Below, piece by piece: positions 44,682 through 51,401 of a DNA stretch of 51,401 nucleotides. A program made the position numbers and the translations under genes. Numbering within the stretch: the stretch's first letter is position 1; every line of letters starts with the position of its first letter. Under the pieces are notes generated by a model. It had not been told where the DNA came from. It saw only the letters and a list, made by a program, of their open reading frames with translations, and searched no databases. Source of the DNA: Afipia sp. (GTDB lineage: Bacteria; Pseudomonadota; Alphaproteobacteria; Rhizobiales; Xanthobacteraceae); assembly GCA_030652315.1 (NCBI GenBank), contig JAUSAX010000067.1, positions 1 through 51,401 of the forward strand, read 5' to 3'.

Positions 44682-45649
44682 TGACGCAGCAGCCGATTAT
44701 TTTTGACCGCATTACTGGCGAGATGACCGGTGCTACGCCATGGGAGCGCAGCATCGGCTTCGCGCTGCTCGCGGGGTCGAAGGTCGGCGCGTACATCTCG
44801 CATCGCGGTTACAACAGCGCCGCCAATCTTCTGAAGACACTGCTGCCTCCGCGCGACATCAACATCATGCTCAATCCGGACGCGACGTTTTCGTTTCCGT
44901 ATGGCGACGGTTACTGGAGCAAGCTGCTCAACCGCACGTTCAAGTACGAGGACGAGCTTGAGCTGTTCCTGCTGGATTCGAAAGACGTCGATTACACGCT
45001 GATCGATTGCGGCGCGAACTATGGCTACTGGTCGGTGATGGTTTCCAGCCAGCGCTTCGGCTCCCGCCATTCGATCGCGATGGAGCCGTCGTCGCGGAAT
45101 TTTCCACGGCTCGCGCACAATGCGAAGATCAACGGCGGACGCTTTGAGGCGATCAACGCCGCCATCGGGTCCGCGCGCGGCACGGCGCGTCTGTCGGGCA
45201 CCAAGCATGAAGCCTTCAGCATCGCCGGGGGTGAGAATGCGGGCGGTGAGGAAGTCACGGTGCTTGCGCTCGACAACCTGATCGAGGACGGCAAGATCCC
45301 CGCGCAGGGCAAATACATCATCAAGCTCGACGTCGAAGGCGTCGAGATCGACGCGATGAAGGGCGGCAAGCGAATTCTGGAGACGGATTCGGTCGTGGTC
45401 TGCGAGGAGCACGGCAACGATCCGACCCACAGCGTGTCGCGCTACATCCTCGAACACACGCCGATGAAGGCGATCATCCACGATCCGGCGACGGATCGTT
45501 TCGAGGCGCTGACGCAACTGTCCACGCTCGACCGCATCAAGGTCGCCTCGCATGTCGGTTACAACGTGTTCGCGACATCGAGCGCGTTCTGGGAACAGCG
45601 CATCTACAGCATGAATTCTGGCAACGCGCGCCGCGCCATGTCGCGATAG
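44681..45649 (+). CDS. FkbM-family SAM-dependent methyltransferase inserted in the nuo operon
   Basis: 322 residues, start overlapping the nuoD stop (TGATG), so it is translationally coupled. The first ~95 residues have no recognised domain. The Rossmann methyltransferase core starts at YTLIDCGANYGYWSVMVSS (SAM-binding motif I), with AMEPSSRNFPRLAHNAKING and the FkbM hallmark IIKLDVEGVEIDAMKGG. Known FkbM members O-methylate small molecules or sugars. Position inside the operon suggests a role in complex I assembly or quinone chemistry, but that is inference only. No signal peptide. Confidence 0.92.
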   Translation: MTQQPIIFDRITGEMTGATPWERSIGFALLAGSKVGAYISHRGYNSAANLLKTLLPPRDINIMLNPDATFSFPYGDGYWSKLLNRTFKYEDELELFLLDSKDVDYTLIDCGANYGYWSVMVSSQRFGSRHSIAMEPSSRNFPRLAHNAKINGGRFEAINAAIGSARGTARLSGTKHEAFSIAGGENAGGEEVTVLALDNLIEDGKIPAQGKYIIKLDVEGVEIDAMKGGKRILETDSVVVCEEHGNDPTHSVSRYILEHTPMKAIIHDPATDRFEALTQLSTLDRIKVASHVGYNVFATSSAFWEQRIYSMNSGNARRAMSR

Positions 45650-45660
45650 GAAGTGGCGCA

Positions 45661-45681
45661 ATGAAAGACCGAAAGATTTAA
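45661..45681 (+). other. Six-codon mini reading frame before nuoE
   Basis: ATGAAAGACCGAAAGATTTAA encodes MKDRKI and ends 3 bases before the nuoE start. It might let ribosomes reinitiate at nuoE, or be chance. No Shine-Dalgarno sequence is clear for either start. Confidence 0.25.
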
Positions 45682-45684
45682 ACG

Positions 45685-46458
45685 ATGGCCGTCCGCCGTT
45701 TGGCCCCGAAAGAAAAGCAGCCCGCCAGCTTCGCGTTCAGCGCGGAGAATCTGACGTGGGCGAAAGCACAGATTGCGAAGTATCCGACCGGCCGTCAGGC
45801 TTCGGCGGTGATCCCGATCCTGTGGCGCGTTCAGGAACAGCACGAGGGCTGGGTGTCGGAAGTGGCGATCCGCGCGGTCGCCGATCTCCTCGATATGCCC
45901 TACATCCGCGTGCTGGAAATCGCGACTTTCTACACGATGTTCCAGCTCGAGCCGGTGGGCAAGAAGGCGCATGTCCAGGTCTGCGGTACGACGCCGTGCA
46001 TGCTGCGCGGCTCGAAGGATTTGATCGAGGTTTGCAAGAACCGCATCCATCACGATCCGTTCCATGTTTCGGCCGACGGCAATTTCAGCTGGGAAGAGGT
46101 CGAGTGCCTTGGCGCCTGCGTGAATGCACCGATGGTGATGATCTGGAAGGATACCTACGAGGATCTGACGCCCGAGAGCCTCGGCAAGGTGCTCGACGGC
46201 TTTGCTTCGGGCAATCCGCCCAAGCCCGGCCCGCAGATCGACCGCCAGTTTGCCGCGCCCGTCACCGGCCTGACCTCGCTCACGTCCGATGCCAACAACG
46301 ATAACAAGGGTAACGCGTCCGCACCGAGCAAGCCGGTGCTGACAGATGCCGAGTCAAAGAAGCAGACCGAATCCGCCAACGTGCAGGAGCGTCCGTCTCC
46401 GAAGCCACCGATGGGCGACGCCACCGCCAAGAACCCTCCGAAAGGAGACAAGTCATGA
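45685..46458 (+). CDS. nuoE: NADH-quinone oxidoreductase subunit E with extended C-terminal tail
   Basis: 257 residues (24 kDa, NDUFV2). The [2Fe-2S] cluster N1a ligands are Cys100, Cys105, Cys141 and Cys145 ([15 protein letters not shown]). The thioredoxin-like fold ends near res 180; the last ~75 residues are a Pro/Ser/Lys/Asn-rich, low-complexity tail. The stop overlaps by 4 bases (ATGA) with the small membrane-protein gene that follows. Confidence 0.96.
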   Translation: MAVRRLAPKEKQPASFAFSAENLTWAKAQIAKYPTGRQASAVIPILWRVQEQHEGWVSEVAIRAVADLLDMPYIRVLEIATFYTMFQLEPVGKKAHVQVCGTTPCMLRGSKDLIEVCKNRIHHDPFHVSADGNFSWEEVECLGACVNAPMVMIWKDTYEDLTPESLGKVLDGFASGNPPKPGPQIDRQFAAPVTGLTSLTSDANNDNKGNASAPSKPVLTDAESKKQTESANVQERPSPKPPMGDATAKNPPKGDKS

Positions 46459-46634
46459 ACGCGCAGCTTTTGAAGCACATCGCTTTTCACGCGGTCTGTG
46501 CTGCTGTCTTCATCTTCTTTCTGAACTTTTACATCTTGAAGACCGAGCTTCAGTCAGCCGTGTTCTGGGCCATCGGGTTCGGAACGATGGCGGGCGGGCT
46601 CGCGTATCAGCAATCCAAGCGTTCAGGGTCTTAA
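46455..46634 (+). CDS. Small membrane protein between nuoE and nuoF
   Basis: 59 residues, starting [20 protein letters not shown] and ending [13 protein letters not shown] lies 8 bases upstream. The ATG overlaps the nuoE stop and nuoF starts 10 bases after the TAA. Two hydrophobic segments (res ~9-28 and ~36-52) predict a hairpin membrane protein. It is not one of the 14 standard Nuo subunits; NuoA/J/K have different motifs. Tight coupling within the operon supports expression with complex I. Function unknown; an accessory or assembly subunit is a hypothesis. Confidence 0.8.
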   Translation: MNAQLLKHIAFHAVCAAVFIFFLNFYILKTELQSAVFWAIGFGTMAGGLAYQQSKRSGS

Positions 46635-46644
46635 GGTAGCGACT

Positions 46645-47970
46645 ATGCTCGACGACAAGGACCGGATCTTCCGCAATCTCTACGGCCAGGGCGACTGGGG
46701 TCTCGAAGGCGCACGCCGTCGCGGCGCATGGGACGGCACCAAGGCGATCATCGACAAGGGCCGTGACTGGATCGTCGCGGAAATGAAGGCATCGGGCCTG
46801 CGTGGGCGCGGCGGTGCGGGCTTCCCGACCGGCATGAAATGGTCGTTCATGCCGAAGGACAACGCCGACGGACGCCCGAGCTATCTCGTCGTCAACGCTG
46901 ACGAGTCAGAGCCCGGCACCTGCAAGGATCGCGAGATCATGCGGCACGATCCGCATTTGCTGGTCGAAGGCTGCCTGATCGCGAGCGCGGCGATGGGCGC
47001 GCATGTCTGTTACGTCTATGTGCGCGGCGAGTTCATCCGCGAGCGCGAGCATCTGCAGGCCGCGGTCGATCAGGCCTACGAGGCCAAGCTGATCGGCAAG
47101 GACAACATCCACGGCTATCCGTTCGAGATGTATGTCCACCACGGCGCCGGTGCGTATATCTGCGGCGAGGAAACCGCACTGCTCGAAAGCCTCGAAGGCA
47201 AGAAGGGCCAGCCGCGCCTGAAGCCGCCGTTCCCGGCGAACGTCGGTCTCTATGGCTGCCCGACCACCGTCAACAACGTGGAGTCGATCGCGGTTGCGCC
47301 GGACATCCTGCGCCGTGGCGCTGCGTGGTTCGCGGGTATCGGCCGCGCCAACAATGTCGGCACCAAGTTGTTCGGCATTTCGGGCCATGTGAACACGCCG
47401 TGCGTTGTCGAAGATGCGATGGGCACCACGTTCCGCGAACTGATCGAGAAGCACGGCGGCGGCATTCGCGGCGGCTGGGACAATCTGCTGGCGGTCATTC
47501 CCGGCGGCGCATCCTGTCCGCTGATCCCGGCGGCGGATTGCCAGGATCTGATCATGGATTTCGACGGCACCAAGGCCGCGAAGTCGAGCCTCGGCACCGC
47601 CGGCATGATCGTGATGGACAAGTCGACCGACGTGGTCGCGGCCATCGCGCGCATCTCCTACTTCTTCAAGCACGAGAGCTGCGGCCAGTGCACGCCGTGC
47701 CGTGAAGGCACCGGCTGGATGTGGCGCGTGCTGTCGCGCATGGTCGAGGGCCGCGCCCACAAGCGCGAGATCGACATGCTGCTCGAAGTCACCAAGCAGG
47801 TCGAAGGCCACACCATTTGCGCGCTCGGCGACGCGGCGGCCTGGCCGATCCAGGGTCTGATCCGCGCCTTCCGGCCGGAGATCGAGCGGCGCATCGACGA
47901 TTTCACGCGCAAGTCCACGTTGGACGATCAGGGCGTCCTCGATCCGGTCCACATGGTCGCGGCGGAGTAA
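46645..47970 (+). CDS. nuoF: NADH-quinone oxidoreductase subunit F
   Basis: 441 residues (51 kDa, NDUFV1). NADH- and FMN-binding subunit: [13 protein letters not shown] (res ~54-66) and [19 protein letters not shown]. The N3 [4Fe-4S] ligands are Cys346, Cys349, Cys352 ([12 protein letters not shown]) and the Cys in GHTICALGD. The stop TAA shares its last base with the nuoG start. Confidence 0.97.
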   Translation: MLDDKDRIFRNLYGQGDWGLEGARRRGAWDGTKAIIDKGRDWIVAEMKASGLRGRGGAGFPTGMKWSFMPKDNADGRPSYLVVNADESEPGTCKDREIMRHDPHLLVEGCLIASAAMGAHVCYVYVRGEFIREREHLQAAVDQAYEAKLIGKDNIHGYPFEMYVHHGAGAYICGEETALLESLEGKKGQPRLKPPFPANVGLYGCPTTVNNVESIAVAPDILRRGAAWFAGIGRANNVGTKLFGISGHVNTPCVVEDAMGTTFRELIEKHGGGIRGGWDNLLAVIPGGASCPLIPAADCQDLIMDFDGTKAAKSSLGTAGMIVMDKSTDVVAAIARISYFFKHESCGQCTPCREGTGWMWRVLSRMVEGRAHKREIDMLLEVTKQVEGHTICALGDAAAWPIQGLIRAFRPEIERRIDDFTRKSTLDDQGVLDPVHMVAAE

Positions 47971-50051
47971 TGGCGATGACCAAAATTCTCATCGACGGCA
48001 AAGAGATCGACGTTCCGGGCGAGTACACGCTGTTGCAGGCGTGTGAGGCCGCGGGCGCTGAAATTCCGCGCTTCTGCTATCACGAGCGTCTCTCCATCGC
48101 CGGCAACTGCCGCATGTGCCTCGTCGAGGTCGCGGGTTCGCCGAAGCCGATCGCGAGCTGCGCATGGGGTGTGCGCGATTGCCGTCCCGGTCCGAACGGC
48201 GAACTGCCGGCGATCAAGACCAAGTCGCCGATGGTCAAGAAGGCACGCGAAGGCGTGATGGAATTCCTGCTCATCAACCATCCGCTGGATTGCCCGATCT
48301 GCGATCAGGGCGGTGAGTGCGATCTGCAGGATCAGGCGATGGGCTACGGTGTCGATACCAGCCGCTTCGCCGAGAACAAGCGCGCGGTGGAAGACAAGTA
48401 CATCGGCGCGCTGGTGAAGACCTCGATGACCCGCTGCATCCAGTGCACGCGCTGCGTCCGCTTCACCACGGAAGTGTGCGGCGTGCCGGAAATGGGCCTG
48501 ACCGGCCGCGGCGAAGACGTCGAGATCACGACCTATCTCGAGAGCGCATTGACGTCGGAGTTGCAGGGCAACCTCGTCGACATCTGCCCGGTCGGCGCGC
48601 TGACCTCGAAGCCTTATGCATTCGCGGCGCGTCCGTGGGAACTCGGCAAGACCCAGTCTGTCGACGTGATGGATGCGGTCGGCTCGGCGATCCGCGTCGA
48701 TACGCGCGGCCGCGAAGTGATGCGCATCCTGCCGCGCATCAATGAAAACGTGAACGAGGAGTGGATCTCCGACAAGACGCGCCACATCGTCGATGGCCTG
48801 CGCACGCAGCGGCTCGACCGGCCGTATATCCGCGAGAACGGAAAGCTCCGCGCGGCATCATGGTCCGAAGCATTTGCCGCGATTGCTGCGAAGACCGCAC
48901 CGCTGCACGGCGTACGGATCGGCGCGATTGCGGGCGATCTCGCCGCCGTCGAGGATATGTTCGCGCTCAAGGACCTGATGACCAGGTTCGGCTCAACGAA
49001 TGTCGCCACCCAGGATGGCGCGGCGTTCGATCCGAAGGCCGGCCGCGCGTCCTACATCTTCAATCCGACCATTGCCGGCATCGAGCAGGCGGATGCGTTG
49101 CTGATCGTCGGCTCCAACCCGCGCAAGGAAGCGGCTGTGCTCAACGCGCGCATCCGCAAGCGCTGGCGTACCGGCGCGCTCAAGATCGGCGTGATCGGCG
49201 ACAAGGCCGATCTCACCTACGATTACGAGCATCTGGGTGCCGGTACCGACACGCTGAGCGATCTGGCCGCGGGCAAGCATTCCTTCGCCGATGTGCTGAA
49301 GGGTGCGAAGAACCCGATCGTGCTGGTCGGCGCGGGCGTTGCGGCCCGTCACGACGGCGCGGCGGCGTTGGCGCTGGCTGCGAAGCTTGCTTCGGACTTC
49401 GGCGCGCTCAAGGACGGCTGGAACGGTTTCGCGGTGCTTCACAAGGCGGCGTCGCAGGTCGGCGCGCTCGACATCGGCTTCGCGCAGGGTCCGGGCAGCC
49501 TGACCGTGGCGCAGATGACCACGTTCGGCACGCTCGACGTGCTGTTCTCGCTGGGCGCCGACGACATCAATCCGGCGGACGGCACTTTCGTGGTTTACAT
49601 CGGCACCCACGGCGACAAGGGCGCGCATCGCGCCGACGTGATCCTGCCGGGCGCGGCCTATACCGAGAAGGCCGGCATCTATGTCAACACCGAAGGTCGT
49701 GCGCAGATGGCCAACCGCGCCGCGTTCCCGCCGGGCGACGCGCGCGAGGACTGGGCGATCATCCGCGCGCTGTCCGAAGCGGTCGGCAAGAAACTGCCTT
49801 ATGACTCGCTGGCGCAGTTGCGGCAGGCGATCTTCAAGGCCGTGCCGCACCTGATGCGGATCGACCAGATCGAGCCGGGCGATGCGGCGGGTGTGAAAGC
49901 GCTTGCGGCGCGTGGCGGTTCGGTCGAGAAGGGCGCATTCAAGAGCGCCGTCCAGGATTTCTACCTGACCAATCCCATCACGCGGGCGTCCGCGGTGATG
50001 GCCGAATGTTCGAAGCTCGCCTCCGGGCAAATTCTGACGGCGGCGGAGTGA
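47970..50051 (+). CDS. nuoG: NADH-quinone oxidoreductase subunit G
   Basis: 693 residues (75 kDa, NDUFS1). N1b [2Fe-2S] ligands Cys36, Cys47, Cys50, Cys64; N5 ligands His104, Cys108, Cys111, Cys117; N4 ligands Cys156, Cys159, Cys162, Cys206. The molybdopterin-oxidoreductase-like C-terminal domain (res ~220-690) is a shell without the extra E. coli N7 cysteines. Start at 47970 (ATG overlapping the nuoF stop); ATG at 47976 is an equal alternative. Confidence 0.97.
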   Translation: MAMTKILIDGKEIDVPGEYTLLQACEAAGAEIPRFCYHERLSIAGNCRMCLVEVAGSPKPIASCAWGVRDCRPGPNGELPAIKTKSPMVKKAREGVMEFLLINHPLDCPICDQGGECDLQDQAMGYGVDTSRFAENKRAVEDKYIGALVKTSMTRCIQCTRCVRFTTEVCGVPEMGLTGRGEDVEITTYLESALTSELQGNLVDICPVGALTSKPYAFAARPWELGKTQSVDVMDAVGSAIRVDTRGREVMRILPRINENVNEEWISDKTRHIVDGLRTQRLDRPYIRENGKLRAASWSEAFAAIAAKTAPLHGVRIGAIAGDLAAVEDMFALKDLMTRFGSTNVATQDGAAFDPKAGRASYIFNPTIAGIEQADALLIVGSNPRKEAAVLNARIRKRWRTGALKIGVIGDKADLTYDYEHLGAGTDTLSDLAAGKHSFADVLKGAKNPIVLVGAGVAARHDGAAALALAAKLASDFGALKDGWNGFAVLHKAASQVGALDIGFAQGPGSLTVAQMTTFGTLDVLFSLGADDINPADGTFVVYIGTHGDKGAHRADVILPGAAYTEKAGIYVNTEGRAQMANRAAFPPGDAREDWAIIRALSEAVGKKLPYDSLAQLRQAIFKAVPHLMRIDQIEPGDAAGVKALAARGGSVEKGAFKSAVQDFYLTNPITRASAVMAECSKLASGQILTAAE

Positions 50052-50061
50052 GCGTGATCCG

Positions 50062-51102
50062 ATGACCGAATTTTTCGCAAGCGAGTTGTGGACCGGCTTT
50101 TTGTGGCCGCTGATCATTATGGTCGCGCAAAGCCTGCTGCTGCTCGTGCTGCTGCTGGTTGCGATTGCCTACATCCTGCTGGCCGACCGAAAGATCTGGG
50201 CGGCGGTGCAGATCCGGCGCGGTCCCAACGTGGTCGGGCCGTGGGGCCTGCTGCAATCGTTCGCGGACTTGCTGAAGTTCGTGCTCAAGGAACCAACGAT
50301 TCCGGACGGCGCGAACAAGGTCGTGTTTTTGCTCGCGCCGTTGGTCACGTGCGTGCTGGCGCTGGCCGCGTGGGCGGTGATCCCCGTCAATCTCAACTGG
50401 GTGATCGCCGACATCAATGTCGGCGTCCTCTACATCTTCGCGATCTCGTCGCTGTCGATCTACGGCATCATCATGGCCGGCTGGTCGTCGAACTCGAAGT
50501 ATCCGTTCCTCGCCGCACTTCGCTCCGCCGCGCAGATGGTGTCGTACGAAGTCTCCATCGGATTCGTCATCATCACCGTGTTGCTTTGCGTCGGTTCGCT
50601 GAACCTGACAGCGGTGGTCGCCGCACAGGACACCAAGCTCGGCATGCTCGGCTGGTACTGGCTGCCGCTGTTCCCGATGTTCGTGATTTTCTACGTGTCA
50701 GCACTGGCGGAAACCAATCGTCCGCCGTTCGATCTGGTCGAAGCGGAATCGGAACTGGTCGCCGGCTTCATGACCGAATACGGCTCGACGCCGTACCTGC
50801 TGTTCATGCTCGGCGAGTATGTCGCCATCACCACCATGTGCGCGCTGGCGACGATCCTGTTCCTGGGCGGCTGGCTGTCGCCGATCCCGTTCGCGCCGTT
50901 CACCTGGGTGCCGGGCGTCATCTGGTTCGTGCTGAAACTGTTCTTCATGTTCTTCCTGTTCGCGATGGCGAAGGCGATTGTGCCGCGCTACCGCTACGAC
51001 CAGCTGATGCGGCTGGGCTGGAAGGTGTTTCTGCCGTTGTCGCTGGCGATGGTCGTGATCGTCGCCGCTGTTTTGCAATTCGGGGGGCTTGCTCCGAAAT
51101 GA
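50062..51102 (+). CDS. nuoH: NADH-quinone oxidoreductase subunit H
   Basis: 346 residues with eight membrane segments. Quinone-channel subunit (ND1): [60 protein letters not shown] and [20 protein letters not shown] are the family landmarks, with the acidic residues of loop 5-6 intact. It begins 10 bases after nuoG. Confidence 0.98.
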   Translation: MTEFFASELWTGFLWPLIIMVAQSLLLLVLLLVAIAYILLADRKIWAAVQIRRGPNVVGPWGLLQSFADLLKFVLKEPTIPDGANKVVFLLAPLVTCVLALAAWAVIPVNLNWVIADINVGVLYIFAISSLSIYGIIMAGWSSNSKYPFLAALRSAAQMVSYEVSIGFVIITVLLCVGSLNLTAVVAAQDTKLGMLGWYWLPLFPMFVIFYVSALAETNRPPFDLVEAESELVAGFMTEYGSTPYLLFMLGEYVAITTMCALATILFLGGWLSPIPFAPFTWVPGVIWFVLKLFFMFFLFAMAKAIVPRYRYDQLMRLGWKVFLPLSLAMVVIVAAVLQFGGLAPK

Positions 51103-51112
51103 GGTCGTCGTC

Positions 51113-51401
51113 ATGGGCATAGCAAGCACAGCCAATTCTCTTCTGCTGAAAGAGTTCGTCTCGGCGTTCATTCTCGCCATGCGTTACTTTTTCAAGCCGA
51201 AGCCGACGCTGAACTACCCCTTCGAGAAGGGACCGATCTCACCGCGCTTCCGCGGCGAGCATGCGCTGCGCCGTTATCCGAACGGCGAGGAACGCTGCAT
51301 CGCCTGCAAGCTGTGCGAGGCGATCTGTCCGGCGCAGGCCATCACCATCGAGGCCGGTCCGCGCCGCAACGACGGTACGCGCCGCACGGTGCGCTACGAC
51401 A
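51113..51401 (+). CDS. nuoI: NADH-quinone oxidoreductase subunit I, 5' part
   Basis: The first 96 codons are in the window; the gene continues past the right edge. [20 protein letters not shown], then the first [4Fe-4S] set Cys62, Cys65, Cys68, Cys72 ([11 protein letters not shown]). TYKY/NDUFS8 subunit that links the peripheral arm to N2. The second cluster motif is outside the window. Confidence 0.96.
   Translation, partial: MGIASTANSLLLKEFVSAFILAMRYFFKPKPTLNYPFEKGPISPRFRGEHALRRYPNGEERCIACKLCEAICPAQAITIEAGPRRNDGTRRTVRYD

Overview
The window is chromosomal backbone DNA of an alphaproteobacterium. Protein content, GC-rich coding sequence, the gene sets tig/clpP/clpX/lon/hup and glnB-glnA, a nuoA-B-C-D-(FkbM)-E-F-G-H-I run, and the recurring CCGGGCTTGACCCGG and CGTCATTGCGAGGAGCGAAG intergenic palindromes all point to the Bradyrhizobium/Rhodopseudomonas/Nitrobacter/Afipia group. 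The genus cannot be fixed from sequence reading alone. No phage, insertion sequence, CRISPR array or plasmid function is visible.

Layout. 1-9.6 kb is housekeeping and small-enzyme territory: the 5' end of a glutaryl-CoA dehydrogenase, ribB with a degenerate GTP cyclohydrolase II domain, a Kef-type antiporter, a DUF2147 protein, tRNA-Pro, a Sua5-type threonylcarbamoyl-AMP synthase, an FAD-linked hydroxyacid dehydrogenase coupled to a GNAT acetyltransferase, an SRAP/YedK protein, a NUDIX hydrolase and small conserved proteins. 10.0-10.96 kb is a gene-free repeat cluster with a long nested hairpin. 10.96-15.65 kb carries a large MscS-type channel and an ArsR-SRPBCC-DUF1801-DUF1801 run. 16.0-17.9 kb is glnB-glnA behind a good sigma-54 promoter. 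18.3-23.9 kb has the NAD(P)HX repair enzyme, a multicopper-oxidase-fold protein that has lost most copper ligands, tRNA-Leu, and a secreted TPR protein with a small partner.

24.3-40 kb is the proteostasis locus tig - maoC-like - clpP - [four-gene CHAT cassette] - clpX - lon - tRNA-Val - ... - pepT - hup - tRNA-Asp. Between clpP and clpX sits a 5-kb run: a secreted TPR-CHAT caspase-like protease with intact His/Cys and an EF-hand-like loop, a small secreted beta-rich protein, and two tandem proteins with related zinc ribbons, one of them membrane-embedded. This is the best candidate here for an uncharacterised system. Two covarying palindromes lie right after it, the first containing the stop codon of the last gene.

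40.5 kb to the end holds a tartrate/D-malate dehydrogenase-like enzyme and the complex I operon nuoA-I (nuoI cut by the window edge). The operon carries two extra translationally coupled genes: an FkbM-family methyltransferase between nuoD and nuoE, and a 59-residue membrane protein between nuoE and nuoF.
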